A stretch of DNA of 64,000 bases from Pseudomonas grimontii. Its GTDB lineage: Bacteria; Pseudomonadota; Gammaproteobacteria; Pseudomonadales; Pseudomonadaceae. A model generated the notes under the pieces. It did no database searches, was not told where the DNA came from, and saw only the letters and a list, made by a program, of their open reading frames with translations. Shown here one piece after another: positions 17,294 through 26,452 of the stretch (position 1 is the stretch's first letter; each line of letters begins with the position of its first letter). The DNA lies in assembly GCF_007858185.1 (NCBI RefSeq), contig NZ_VFES01000019.1, positions 1 through 64,000 on the forward strand, read 5' to 3'. Made by a program: the position numbers and the translations under genes.

Positions 17294-18196
17294 ATGTTCG
17301 AACTGACGCAACTGCGCTGCTTCACCACCGTGGCCACCGAGCTGAATTTTCGCCGCGCCGCTGAACGCCTGAACATGACCCAGCCGCCCCTGAGCCGACA
17401 GATCCAATTGCTGGAGCATCACCTCGGCGTGGAACTGTTTACCCGCACCACCCGCAGCGTTGCCCTCACCGCCGCCGGCCGCGCGTTTTTTATCGAGGCC
17501 CAGAACCTGCTGGAGCGGGCCCAGCAGGCGGCCGTGACCGCGCGACGTTTTGCCGAGGGCGACATTGGTACGGTGAATATCAGTTTCGTCGGCAGCGCGG
17601 TGTATGAGTTTTTGCCCAGGGTCATTGCCGAGGCGCGGCTCAAGCAGCCCCAGGTCAAGATCGACCTCTCGGAGATGAACACCTACCAGCAATACGAAGC
17701 CCTGCGTGCGCGCCGCATCGACCTGGGCATCGTCCGCGCGCCGCTGCTGGAGCCGGGTTATGCCACTGAATGCCTGGTGCGCGAGCCCTTCGTGCTGGCA
17801 GTGCCGAGCAGCCATCGACTGGCCAGCGCCGAGAACGTCAGCGTCCAGGACCTCGATGCCCAGCCGTTCCTGATGTACGCCCATTCGGCCTACCCGCCGT
17901 TCAACGAACTGCTCACCGGCCTGCTGCGTTCGGCGCGTGTCGCCCCTGAATACGTGCAGTGGCTGGGCTCGTCCCTGACCATCCTGGCCCTGGTCAACGC
18001 TGGCATGGGATTGGCCTTGGTACCGCGTTGCGCCAGCAGTGTGGTGTTCAAGAACGTGGTGTTTCGCGATATCGACCTGGGCGAAGGCGCACAGAGTGAA
18101 CTGCACCTGATCTGGCGCGAGAACAATGACAACCCGGCGTTCGCGATGCTGCTGGAGGGGATTCGCAGCGCCGTGCGTGACGGATGGGCGGACTGA
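17294..18196 (+). CDS. LysR-family transcriptional regulator
   Basis: A 300-residue LysR protein starting at MFELTQLRCF (ATG 17294), the usual N-terminus of the CatR/BenM-like subgroup. The helix-turn-helix spans about residues 18-40 (RRAAERLNMTQPPLSRQI), followed by an effector domain. It diverges from the aldarate transporter-dehydratase operon. In the 106-base shared region ATCTAA (17256-17261) and TTAGAT (17286-17291) form a spaced inverted repeat next to the regulator start, a candidate binding site. The effector is probably an aldarate or its dehydration product, by context. Confidence 0.88.
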   Translation: MFELTQLRCFTTVATELNFRRAAERLNMTQPPLSRQIQLLEHHLGVELFTRTTRSVALTAAGRAFFIEAQNLLERAQQAAVTARRFAEGDIGTVNISFVGSAVYEFLPRVIAEARLKQPQVKIDLSEMNTYQQYEALRARRIDLGIVRAPLLEPGYATECLVREPFVLAVPSSHRLASAENVSVQDLDAQPFLMYAHSAYPPFNELLTGLLRSARVAPEYVQWLGSSLTILALVNAGMGLALVPRCASSVVFKNVVFRDIDLGEGAQSELHLIWRENNDNPAFAMLLEGIRSAVRDGWAD

Positions 18197-18210
18197 CCGC
18201 GCGTGCCGAC

Positions 18211-19143
18211 TCAGGTGCCGGTGGGTGATTGCGGCGTGTCAGGGTTGAGTTGCTGGCGCCTGAATTGCCCGGGCGGCTGGCCGTGTATCTGGCGAAAACG
18301 TCGGGAGAAATACGCCTCGTCGGCAAAACCGCACAACCTGGCCACCTCACCCACCGGTCGTGTGCCATTGAGCAAATAATTACGGGCCGCGTGCATCCGG
18401 CGCTCAAGCACCAATTCCGTAAAGGTCTTGCCGATTTCCTTGCGCAACCAATGCGTCAAGTAGGTCGGTGACAGGTAAGTCGCCGCCGCCACCTTGATCA
18501 GGTTGAGGTCGGGGTCTGCAATATTCTTGCGCAGGTATTCAGACATTCTGCTCAGTGCATCGCGCCGACTGACCTCGGCGGCATTCTCTTCGGCCAAGCG
18601 CTTGAGCGGTTCGGCATACAGCGCGCACACGCGTCCAATCAATTGCAGCAGCAAACCCTTGAGCATCTCGCGAGTGCCAAACTGGCGGTTTTCATCCAGG
18701 GCACGCATCTGTTCGATCACGCCACAGACGATGCCGAAGTCCTCATCGCCCAGAATGAAATCCAGATGCTCCTGGAAGCGGAACGGTGACAACTCGGGCG
18801 CCAGCAGGATAGAGACTTCCTCCAGATCCATCGGGTCGCACTGCAAATGCGGTAGCAGGAAGGTCTGGGAGAAATTGATCACAATGAAGTTGCTGTCTGC
18901 CGGATGGGGGATCACATGCACCCGATGCGGCAGGATGAAAGCCAGTGCATTGCGTGGAAAGGGTCGTTCGGCATTGCCGATGTGCTGCACGGTGTCGCCA
19001 CCCAGGTTGACCTGGATCTGGAAGTACTCATGACGGTGGGGGCTGGTTTCTGCGCGGCGGCCCTTTTTGTCGCGGATGTAAAAGTCGGTCAACTCGCTGC
19101 GTTGCTGCATGACGTAAGTGGGGACTCGACTGGGTGATGACAT
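18211..19143 (-). CDS. AraC-family transcriptional regulator
   Basis: A 310-residue regulator with an N-terminal cupin-type sensor (HRHEYFQIQVNLGG around residues 37-50, PHRVHVIPH) and a C-terminal double helix-turn-helix. The second helix-turn-helix has the AraC signature GFADEAYFSRRFRQIHGQPPG near residues 270-290. GAGGAG lies nine bases before ATG 19143. It is divergent from the MFS/FAH/SDR operon across 552 bases and is the natural candidate for its regulator. It is tail-to-tail with the preceding LysR gene, only 14 bases apart. The inducer is unknown, likely a sugar or sugar acid. Confidence 0.87.
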   Translation of the reverse strand: MSSPSRVPTYVMQQRSELTDFYIRDKKGRRAETSPHRHEYFQIQVNLGGDTVQHIGNAERPFPRNALAFILPHRVHVIPHPADSNFIVINFSQTFLLPHLQCDPMDLEEVSILLAPELSPFRFQEHLDFILGDEDFGIVCGVIEQMRALDENRQFGTREMLKGLLLQLIGRVCALYAEPLKRLAEENAAEVSRRDALSRMSEYLRKNIADPDLNLIKVAAATYLSPTYLTHWLRKEIGKTFTELVLERRMHAARNYLLNGTRPVGEVARLCGFADEAYFSRRFRQIHGQPPGQFRRQQLNPDTPQSPTGT

Positions 19144-19695
19144 TGCCTGAGGCTCCTCGACAGGTACATGGTCAGGGCGATTGTGCAGGCGGACCGGCGC
19201 AGCTTCAACATGTCATCGGATAACAGCCAGAGGTGACGGATTATTTTCACCTGCGTTTGCGATTTTCTCTGTCCAAAAAAACCGTACGCACCAGAAAATA
19301 ATTAATCCTTAAAAAACAATAAATTATTGAAAAAATCGGGAGTTTATAACCCAACAAGTTGATGCGTTTTTTCTTGGACTCCTGCATTCAAGGCCTTTTC
19401 ATAAAGAAAAAACGATCTAACGCACGCGTTGATTTTGGAATGTTGTACGACCACTGTAATCACCCATGCAGCCCGAACCTTCCAAAAACAATCAAAAGGT
19501 GCGCACCCCATGAACCTGCTTTTTTGCCCTATCCCCCCTCCCCCGGCCCGGCCCGTGCGAAGGTCTCTCTGAGCATCTGACAGCGGCTGTCCGCGCCTCT
19601 CATTAATGCAGCGATTGCTCTGCCCCGACACGGGGGGCATCGGCTTCGGCTGCGCGCGAACTTCACGATTCACCTGATAATAAAAAGGTCTACCC
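19144..19695. other. Long AT-rich divergent promoter region
   Basis: This 552-base stretch separates the AraC gene and the MFS operon. Positions 19240-19440 are strongly AT-rich for this genome. The only discrete element I recognise is GTTGTACGACCAC (19442-19454), described as a separate feature. No convincing small gene was seen. An AAAAAGG ribosome site precedes the MFS start. Confidence 0.5.
19442..19454. promoter_or_regulatory. Candidate GntR (FadR-type) operator
   Basis: GTTGTACGACCAC differs at one base from the site in front of the gntR gene (52568-52582) and fits the FadR-type pattern TNGT-N3-ACNA. It lies 242 bases upstream of the MFS start, which is far for a promoter-proximal operator. 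Confidence is therefore limited. Confidence 0.4.
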
Positions 19696-21045
19696 ATGTC
19701 GAACTCGCACCTCTCCCCGTCCACCGCGCCGTCGGTGAGTGCCGGCGTACAGGACGCCGTCCTGTCCCAGCGGCTGCCGACCCGGCGTCGCTGGTTCATG
19801 CTGTCGTTGCTGCTGATTGCAACCATCATCAATTACATCGACCGTGTGAACATCTCGATTGCAGCACCGTTCATGGCCAAGGACCTGGGCCTGGACAAGA
19901 TTGAAATGGGCCTGATTTTCTCCGCATTTGCCTGGACTTATGCCCTCGCCCTGGTGCCCGCAGGTTTTGTTGCCGATCGCTTCGGCTCCCGGCTCACCTA
20001 CGGCGTGTCACTGATCAGTTGGTCAACCGTGACCGTATGCCAGGGCTTCGCCACCGGGTTTGCCTCGTTATTCGGCTTGCGCCTGGCCGTCGGCGCCATG
20101 GAAGCACCGGCGTTTCCGGCTAACAGCCGGGCAGTGACGGTGTGGTTCCCGGCCCGCGAACGCGGCGTGGCCAGCAGCATCTATGTGTGCGGCCAGTACC
20201 TGGGCACGGCCCTGTTTACCGGCCTGCTGCTCTGGCTGGCCACCACTTATGACTGGCGCCATGTGTTCTACAGCACCGGGTTGCTCGGCATCGTGTTCGG
20301 CGTGGCCTGGCTGTACCTGTACCGCGACCCGTTGAACTGCAAGCGCGTCAGCCAGGAAGAATTAAAGTACATCGAAGCCGGTGGCGGGCTGGTCAAGAGC
20401 AGCCAGGAGCGCACCCGTTTCAATTGGCGGCAGATCGCCGAGCTGTTCCGCTACCGGCAGATCTGGGCGATTTGCATCGGCAAGTTCGCCAGCACCTCGG
20501 CGCTGTACTTCTTCCTGACCTGGTTCCCAACGTACCTGATCGAAGAACGCAAGCTGACCATGATCAAGGCCGGGATCTTCGCGGTACTACCGTTCGTGGG
20601 CGCTACCGTCGGCATTCTATTGGCCGGCATCGTTTCCGACTTGCTGATACGCCGTGGTTACTCAATGTCCTTCGCGCGCAAGTTGCCGTTGGTGGTTGGC
20701 TCGATGCTGGGCATGTCGATTGTGCTGGTCAATTTCACCGACTCGAACGTGATCTGCATCGCGGTACTGACCATTGCCTTCTTCGCCCAGGGCATCGCGT
20801 CGTCGTCGTGGGCCGCCGTATCGGAAGTGGCACCCAAAGAGCTGATCGGCCTGACCGGCGGGATCACCAGCCTGGCCGCCAATATCGGCGGGATCGTCAC
20901 CCCGATCGTGATTGGCGGCATCGTTCACGCGACAGGCTCGTTTGCCTACGCGTTCTGGTTTATCGGCGGTGTCGCGCTGATTGGCACCTTGTCTTACTCG
21001 TTGCTGCTCGGCCGCTTGTTCCGCATCGAACTCAAGGTGCGCTGA
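19696..21045 (+). CDS. MFS transporter, anion:cation symporter family (sugar acid type)
   Basis: A 449-residue 12-helix permease with the ACS signature NYIDRVNISIAAPFMAKDLG in helix 1, FGLRLAVGAMEAPAFPANSRAV in the helix 4-5 region and a central cytoplasmic loop. This form resembles the GudP/GarP/DgoT transporters of hexarates and galactonate. It is the first gene of a four-gene operon with an FAH-family hydrolase, an SDR and a 2-hydroxyacid dehydrogenase, so it probably brings in the substrate they process. Substrate identity is not provable from sequence. Confidence 0.85.
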   Translation: MSNSHLSPSTAPSVSAGVQDAVLSQRLPTRRRWFMLSLLLIATIINYIDRVNISIAAPFMAKDLGLDKIEMGLIFSAFAWTYALALVPAGFVADRFGSRLTYGVSLISWSTVTVCQGFATGFASLFGLRLAVGAMEAPAFPANSRAVTVWFPARERGVASSIYVCGQYLGTALFTGLLLWLATTYDWRHVFYSTGLLGIVFGVAWLYLYRDPLNCKRVSQEELKYIEAGGGLVKSSQERTRFNWRQIAELFRYRQIWAICIGKFASTSALYFFLTWFPTYLIEERKLTMIKAGIFAVLPFVGATVGILLAGIVSDLLIRRGYSMSFARKLPLVVGSMLGMSIVLVNFTDSNVICIAVLTIAFFAQGIASSSWAAVSEVAPKELIGLTGGITSLAANIGGIVTPIVIGGIVHATGSFAYAFWFIGGVALIGTLSYSLLLGRLFRIELKVR

Positions 21046-21143
21046 GTCAAAAACATGTTTTTCTCCAACACCAGGCCGCAATCGTCCAACTTCATCCACG
21101 AATGCCGCCGTAGGCTGCTGCTTCCAACAGGACACTGATAAAA

Positions 21144-21836
21144 ATGACCATGACTGAGTACGTGTTTACCCCCGATCTTCCCGTGACCTTGCCGGTCGCC
21201 GGTCGCCAGCAGCGCTTTCCCGTCGGCCGGGTATTTTGCGTCGGCCGCAACTACCCTTGGCCGGATACCCAAGGCCAGTCCCGCCAGCCGCCGGTGTTCT
21301 TTATGAAACCGGCGAGCAGTGTGGTGGATGCAACGGGTGAAGTGCAGTTCCCGCCGTTGACTGAAGAATTTGCCCACGAAATCGAATTGGTCGTGGCCAT
21401 CGGTGAGGGCGGCACTCATATCCCGGAGAGCCAGGCACTGGCGTATGTGTGGGGCTATGCCGTCGGCCTGGACCTGACCCGCCGCGATGTGCAGCGCGTA
21501 GCCAAAAGCCAGGGCCTGCCTTGGGAAGGCGCCAAGGTGTTCGACGGTGCCGCGCCCATGACCGCCATTGTGCCGGTGACCCACGCAGGGCACCCGAGCG
21601 GCGAGTTGTGGCTCAACGTCAATGGCCAGGAGCGCCAGCGTGACAGCCTCGACAGCCAGATCTGGTCGGTCAGCGAGATCATCAGCCGCATCTCGCAGTC
21701 GGTGTCGCTGCGGGCCGGTGACCTGATCATGACCGGCAGCCCGGCGGGCGTCGATGTGCTGCAACCGGGCGATCTCATCAACGCCGGGATCGACGGCATC
21801 GGCCAACTCGAAATGCGTGTCGGCCAGCGCGCTTGA
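21144..21836 (+). CDS. Fumarylacetoacetate hydrolase family protein (fumarylpyruvate-hydrolase-like)
   Basis: A 230-residue FAH-superfamily enzyme that would hydrolyse a C-C bond of a beta-diketo acid. The metal-binding acidic set is present: E79 and E81 in HEIELVVAIG and D110 in GLDLTRRD. The segment DLTRRDVQRVAKSQGLPWE with KVFDGAAPM is typical of the fumarylpyruvate hydrolase branch. A second ATG two codons in is an equally possible start. It is the second gene of the operon; 42 bases separate it from the SDR. In non-phosphorylating sugar pathways FAH hydrolases cleave 2,4-diketo-3-deoxy acids, which fits the SDR and dehydrogenase neighbours, but this is inference. Confidence 0.82.
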   Translation: MTMTEYVFTPDLPVTLPVAGRQQRFPVGRVFCVGRNYPWPDTQGQSRQPPVFFMKPASSVVDATGEVQFPPLTEEFAHEIELVVAIGEGGTHIPESQALAYVWGYAVGLDLTRRDVQRVAKSQGLPWEGAKVFDGAAPMTAIVPVTHAGHPSGELWLNVNGQERQRDSLDSQIWSVSEIISRISQSVSLRAGDLIMTGSPAGVDVLQPGDLINAGIDGIGQLEMRVGQRA

Positions 21837-21878
21837 ACCCGGCACACCTACCCGTGAACGGAAAAAGGAGATAACACC

Positions 21879-22637
21879 ATGTCGAATCTTTTGAAGGTGG
21901 CCCTGGTCACCGGCGCCGGCAGCGGAATCGGCCGCGCCGTGGCCCTGGGCTTGATGGCGGACGGTTTCACCCTGGTGCTGGCCGGGCGCCGGCCGGAACC
22001 GTTGCAGGCATTGGCCGAGTTGGCGGCCAGCGAGGGCCACGAAGCCTTGGCCGTCCCCACGGATGTGCGCGACCCGGCCAGTGTCGACGCGCTGTTTGCA
22101 ACCATTGCCGAGGTGTACGGACGTCTCGATGTGGTGTTCAACAACGCCGGGGTCAACGCCCCTGCCGTGCCGCTGGATGAACTGACGTTCGAGCAGTGGC
22201 GCAACGTGATCGACACCAACCTCAACGGCGTTTTCCTCTGCGCGCGTGGCGCCTTCGGGCTGATGCGCCATCAACAGCCACAGGGTGGGCGCATCATCAA
22301 TAACGGCTCGATTTCAGCGCATACCCCACGGCCGTTCAGCAGCGCCTATACCGCCAGCAAACATGCGGTGTTGGGACTGACCAAATCCCTGGCCCTGGAC
22401 GGGCGTGAATTCAACATTGCCTGCAGCCAGATCGACATCGGCAACGCCTTGACCGAGATGTCGGTGCGCATGACCAAAGGCGTACGCCAGGCCAACGGCA
22501 CCATCGCCGTGGAGCCGATGGTCGACGTCAAACACGTGGCCGATGCCGTGCGCTACATCGCCGCGCTGCCCCTGGAAGCGAACGTCCTGAACATGACCGT
22601 CATGGCCAGCGCCATGCCGTTTGCCGGTCGCGGTTAA
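21879..22637 (+). CDS. Short-chain dehydrogenase/reductase
   Basis: A 252-residue classical SDR. NAD(P)-binding motif TGAGSGIG (11-18), structural NNAG (88-91), catalytic S144, Y157 and K161 (YTASK) are all present. AAGGAG lies eight bases before the ATG, one of the strongest ribosome sites in the operon. It likely oxidises a hydroxy group of a sugar acid intermediate before hydrolysis by the neighbouring FAH protein, by analogy with the LRA5/LRA6 pair of diketo-hydrolase rhamnose pathways. The specific substrate is unknown. R37 in LAGRRPE could favour NADP, but this is weak. Confidence 0.85.
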   Translation: MSNLLKVALVTGAGSGIGRAVALGLMADGFTLVLAGRRPEPLQALAELAASEGHEALAVPTDVRDPASVDALFATIAEVYGRLDVVFNNAGVNAPAVPLDELTFEQWRNVIDTNLNGVFLCARGAFGLMRHQQPQGGRIINNGSISAHTPRPFSSAYTASKHAVLGLTKSLALDGREFNIACSQIDIGNALTEMSVRMTKGVRQANGTIAVEPMVDVKHVADAVRYIAALPLEANVLNMTVMASAMPFAGRG

Positions 22638-22671
22638 GCCGGCCTTTTTATTCCGTTACACGAGGTTCCCA

Positions 22672-23628
22672 ATGAAACCAGAAGTCTTGCAGCTCAGCCC
22701 GATCCTGATCCCCGAAATCAACGCACGGCTCGATGAATTGTTTACCGTCAGGCGCTACTTCCAGCAGGCCGACAAGCAGGCTTACATACAGGAACACGGT
22801 GCGAACATTCGCGGGGTGATCACCGGCGGGCATACCGGCATCAGCCAGGCGCTGATGGCCCAACTGCCGCGATTGGAAGTGGTGGCGGTCAATGGTGTGG
22901 GCACCGATGCGGTGGACCTGGCCTATGCCCGGGATCGCGGGATCCGCGTGACCGCAACGATCGGCGCGCTGACCGAGGACGTCGCCGACCTGGCCATCGG
23001 CTTGCTGATCGCCGTGTGCCGTGGGCTGTGCACCAGTGATCGCTATGTGCGTTCGGGCCAGTGGCCACAGAGCCCGACACCTTTAGCGCCGCTGCCGTTG
23101 GCGCGCCAAGTCTCGGGAATGCGCATCGGCATCGTCGGCATGGGCCGGGTCGGTCGTGCGGTGGCCACCCGGGCCGCTGCGTTCGGTTGCCCGATCAGCT
23201 ACACCGATTTGCAACCGATGGGCGATGTGAACCACACCTTTGTCGCCGACCTGAAACAGCTGGCCAGCCAAAGCGACGCGCTGATCCTGGCCGCTGCCGC
23301 CGACCAGGCTGAAGCCATTATCAACGCCCAGGTGTTGCAGGCATTGGGCAAGGACGGTTTCCTGATCAACGTGGCGCGCGGCAAGCTGGTCAACGAGGCG
23401 GACCTGGTGGCCGCGCTGGCCGCCGGTGAGATCGCGGGGGCGGCCCTGGACGTGTTTGTCGACGAGCCGAATGTTCCCGAGGCGCTCTTTGCCAATGAGC
23501 AAGTGGTGCTGCAACCCCACCGCGCCAGCGCGACGCTGCAAACCCGCACGCGCATGGGGGACATGGTGGTGGCGAGCCTGCTGGACAGCTTTGCCGGGAA
23601 AAAGCCCCAGGGTTGTGTGACGGATTGA
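22672..23628 (+). CDS. D-isomer-specific 2-hydroxyacid dehydrogenase
   Basis: A 318-residue NAD(P)-dependent reductase of 2-keto acids (hydroxypyruvate/glyoxylate reductase type). It has the Rossmann motif GIVGMGRVG (153-161) and the catalytic triad R236 (VARGKLV), E265 (VDEPNVP) and H283 (LQPHRAS). ATG 22672 has GAGG six bases upstream and matches the family start; reading further upstream gives an unlikely extension. It is the last gene of the MFS-FAH-SDR operon, 34 bases after the SDR, and probably reduces a 2-keto acid released by the FAH step. Confidence 0.87.
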   Translation: MKPEVLQLSPILIPEINARLDELFTVRRYFQQADKQAYIQEHGANIRGVITGGHTGISQALMAQLPRLEVVAVNGVGTDAVDLAYARDRGIRVTATIGALTEDVADLAIGLLIAVCRGLCTSDRYVRSGQWPQSPTPLAPLPLARQVSGMRIGIVGMGRVGRAVATRAAAFGCPISYTDLQPMGDVNHTFVADLKQLASQSDALILAAAADQAEAIINAQVLQALGKDGFLINVARGKLVNEADLVAALAAGEIAGAALDVFVDEPNVPEALFANEQVVLQPHRASATLQTRTRMGDMVVASLLDSFAGKKPQGCVTD

Positions 23629-23639
23629 GCACCGGCCAC

Positions 23640-23660
23640 CGAGGGGCGTAGCGCCCCTCG
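23640..23660. terminator. Hairpin between converging genes
   Basis: A perfect 9-bp stem CGAGGGGCG-TAG-CGCCCCTCG between the hydroxyacid dehydrogenase and the convergent chemoreceptor. There is no T-run on either side, so it is terminator-like rather than a canonical intrinsic terminator. Confidence 0.55.
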
Positions 23661-23674
23661 AAACTCATCACACC

Positions 23675-25636
23675 TCACGCCACCTTGAAACGATTGACCA
23701 GACGCTGCTGGTGCTCGGCCAGGCGCGCCAGTTCCTGGCTGGTGATTGCGGTTTGCTCGGCGCCGGCACTGACCTGGATGACCAGATCATTGATCTCGTT
23801 GACGTTGCGGTTGATGTCTTCTGAAACCGCGCTCTGCTCTTCGGCCGCCGAGGCGATCTGCAGGTTGCGATCACTGATACTGGCCACGCCTTCGGCGATC
23901 TCCAACAACAATTCACCCGCACGTTCGACCTTGCGCGCACCGTCCTGGGCCTTGCCCAAGGTCTCCTGCATGGACGAACTCGCGCGATCGGAACCACTTT
24001 GCAGATTGCTGATCATCTGCCGAATGTTCCCCGTGGACTCCTGGGTCTTCTGAGCAAGTACCCGCACCTCGGACGCCACCACGGCAAATCCGCGCCCATG
24101 ATCCCCTGCCCGCGCCGCTTCGATGGCCGCGTTCAACGCCAGCAGGTTGGTTTGCTCGGCAATGCCGCGAATGACATCCAGCACCGAGGAAATCCCGTCG
24201 CTTTCCTGTTTGAGTTCGTCAATGATCAGCGCGGTGTCCTCGGCCTGCCCCGAGAGCTGGCGGATCAGTGTGATGGTGCCTTCGATCTCGGTGCGCCCTT
24301 GGGTGGTGCTGGTATTGACCCGTTGCGACAGTTGCGCCGCATCGTTGGTGCTGTGTGCCACCTCGCGCACGGTGGCGCTCATTTCGTTGATCGCCGTAGC
24401 CACCAACTCAGTGCTTTGGCGCTGCTGCTCGACGCTTTGGCTGGTCTGCATCGTCACGGCCGAGGATTCCTCCGCCGCCGTTGCAACCTGCGCGGTGGCG
24501 TTGCCGATTTCCTGCACCACGCCGCTGATCTCTTGCGCCATGCGGTTGAGGTTGCGCGAGATCTGACCGAACTCGTCCTTGCTCTCATAGGTCGCCCGCG
24601 CGGTGAGATCGCGCTGTGCCAAGTCGTTGAGCACCCGATTCAGGTCGCGCACCGCCGAATCGATCATGCGGATGATCAGCCAGGACAACACCGCCACCGC
24701 CAACAGGGCCACGATCACTGCGCCGACGGTCAGCCACAGGGCGCGGCTGGCGTCATCCCGCTCGTGCATCGCCAGGCTGCTGACACTTTGGCCCAGGGCT
24801 TCCTCGACTTGGCCCATCAGGTCAATGCGCTGTGTGGAGGTTTCAAACCAGGCTTCGGGCTTGATCCCCAGCGCCTGCCCCATCGGCACCTCAAACGCCA
24901 GGCGCTGCAACTTGGCGACTTCGACGGCAGCAGGTTGTTGCATTTGCGTATCGAACTGCGCAAGCGAGGCAGCGGGCGCCTTGCGCCGGAATGCATCGTA
25001 ATAGGCGCCGAACTCGCCCAGGTTGCGGCTGAAGCGCGACAACAGGGCCTCGTCGAAATGCCCCTGGCTGAAGACCAGGCCCAGCACCACGCGCTCGCGC
25101 CCGGCCCGCTCTTTCATTTCGATAAATTGATTCAGTGCACCCAGCGCGTAAACGATGGTCGCGTTGTTGACGCTCGCTTCCAGGGAGTGGGTGTAACCGG
25201 TCAGCACTTGAATGATTGCGGTATAACGCGCGCCGGATTCGGTGCTGTTGATGCTCAGCTTATCGACCTGCCCACGCATGGCCGGCAGTTGGTCCAGGGC
25301 CCGCACTACGTCGTCCAGGTTCGCATTGCCGGAAGTGGACAAACCGCGCACCACCTCGACGGCCGCGCTGGAGTCCCTGCGCATCTGTAGCATCCGCGCG
25401 CCCATGGACTTGCCGCCACTGCCGAGGAACACCCCACTGGCACCGCGCTCACGCTGCAACGTGGTAATCAACTGGCTCAACTTCTGCGCGGTGGCGCTGG
25501 CCATCACCGTGGTGTTCATGTCACGCAGCGTTTTGTAGTTGTCCACCACAAACACGCCGGCCAAGGTCAGGAACCCGAGCATGGGCAGTAGCAGAATCAA
25601 CAACAGTTTCAGACGCAGCGGAGCGTTCTTAAGCAT
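23675..25636 (-). CDS. Methyl-accepting chemotaxis protein with NIT-type sensor
   Basis: A 653-residue chemoreceptor. A transmembrane helix (about 9-30) is followed by a roughly 270-residue helical periplasmic region, whose segment LQRERGASGVFLGSGG is typical of the nitrate/nitrite-sensing NIT domain. A second membrane helix (about 303-325), a HAMP domain and the signalling domain with EQTNLLALNAAIEAARAGDH follow. The C-terminus (LVNRFKVA) has no CheR pentapeptide. It is monocistronic and convergent with the hydroxyacid dehydrogenase. The ligand is probably nitrate or a related anion by family, but NIT domains also occur in other contexts. Confidence 0.87.
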   Translation of the reverse strand: MLKNAPLRLKLLLILLLPMLGFLTLAGVFVVDNYKTLRDMNTTVMASATAQKLSQLITTLQRERGASGVFLGSGGKSMGARMLQMRRDSSAAVEVVRGLSTSGNANLDDVVRALDQLPAMRGQVDKLSINSTESGARYTAIIQVLTGYTHSLEASVNNATIVYALGALNQFIEMKERAGRERVVLGLVFSQGHFDEALLSRFSRNLGEFGAYYDAFRRKAPAASLAQFDTQMQQPAAVEVAKLQRLAFEVPMGQALGIKPEAWFETSTQRIDLMGQVEEALGQSVSSLAMHERDDASRALWLTVGAVIVALLAVAVLSWLIIRMIDSAVRDLNRVLNDLAQRDLTARATYESKDEFGQISRNLNRMAQEISGVVQEIGNATAQVATAAEESSAVTMQTSQSVEQQRQSTELVATAINEMSATVREVAHSTNDAAQLSQRVNTSTTQGRTEIEGTITLIRQLSGQAEDTALIIDELKQESDGISSVLDVIRGIAEQTNLLALNAAIEAARAGDHGRGFAVVASEVRVLAQKTQESTGNIRQMISNLQSGSDRASSSMQETLGKAQDGARKVERAGELLLEIAEGVASISDRNLQIASAAEEQSAVSEDINRNVNEINDLVIQVSAGAEQTAITSQELARLAEHQQRLVNRFKVA

Positions 25637-25993
25637 TTCCCTAAAGCCTCATGTCCATGGGTCAGACTGGCGCCTGTCACGCCAAGATAGTGGCGCCATA
25701 ATATCACCCATGAAAACGGCGCTACCGCTCTCGGACGGCTATCTGGAGCCAATAGGGGTTTGTACTGACCCAAATCAATAAACGTTCACACATCAAGCGG
25801 CTGCGGGTGCCTAAGTTGATCGACCACCTTGCTTGACTGGCTCAATCCTCTTGAATACTTGCCTGATCCTCCGAGTCGTCGGCTTTTTTATAGATAGCCC
25901 TTGTGCCCTGGTCTAGAGTTCGACAATGGGCGCCCATCGCCTTTCTTATAAGAAACAAGCACTACCAACCGATGATCAGCAGGTGAGCCAGCC
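25637..25993. other. Divergent intergenic region, no gene seen
   Basis: 357 bases between the chemoreceptor and the molybdenum hydroxylase operon. It must hold both promoters. I see no clear operator, hairpin or small ORF. AGGTGA lies eight bases before the start at 25994. Confidence 0.5.
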
Positions 25994-26452
25994 ATGGAAT
26001 TACGTATTAACCAAAAGGCCTATCAGGTCGATGCCGACGCGGACACGCCGCTGCTATGGGTGATCCGCGATGACCTCGGGCTGACCGGCACCAAGTACGG
26101 CTGCGGCCTGGCCCAATGCGGCGCCTGCTCGGTGCTGGTGGACGGCAATGTCGTGCGTTCGTGCGTCACGCCGGTGGCCGGGGTGGTCGGGCGTGAGATC
26201 ACCACCATCGAAGCCATCGAAGCCGATGAAGTGGGCAAGCGGGTGGTCAGTGCCTGGGTCGAGCATCAAGTGGCGCAATGCGGTTACTGCCAGTCCGGGC
26301 AGGTGATGGCGGCCACCGCGCTGCTCAAGCACACCCCTGCGCCCACCAATGCGCAGATCGACGCGGCCATGGTCAACCTGTGCCGCTGCGGCACCTACAA
26401 CGCCATCCACGCCGCCATGCATGACCTGGCCGCCGGGAAGGAGAGCGCCTGA
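25994..26452 (+). CDS. Molybdenum hydroxylase, [2Fe-2S] small subunit
   Basis: A 152-residue iron-sulfur subunit of a xanthine-oxidase-family dehydrogenase. It holds both clusters: the plant-ferredoxin type (C37, C42, C45, C57 in KYGCGLAQCGACSV) and the all-helical type (C96, C99, C130, C132 in QCGYCQSGQ and NLCRCGTY). It passes electrons from the Mo-cofactor of the large subunit to the cytochrome encoded downstream. Its stop overlaps the large-subunit start by one base. It resembles isoquinoline 1-oxidoreductase or membrane aldehyde dehydrogenase small subunits; the substrate is unknown. Confidence 0.92.
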   Translation: MELRINQKAYQVDADADTPLLWVIRDDLGLTGTKYGCGLAQCGACSVLVDGNVVRSCVTPVAGVVGREITTIEAIEADEVGKRVVSAWVEHQVAQCGYCQSGQVMAATALLKHTPAPTNAQIDAAMVNLCRCGTYNAIHAAMHDLAAGKESA

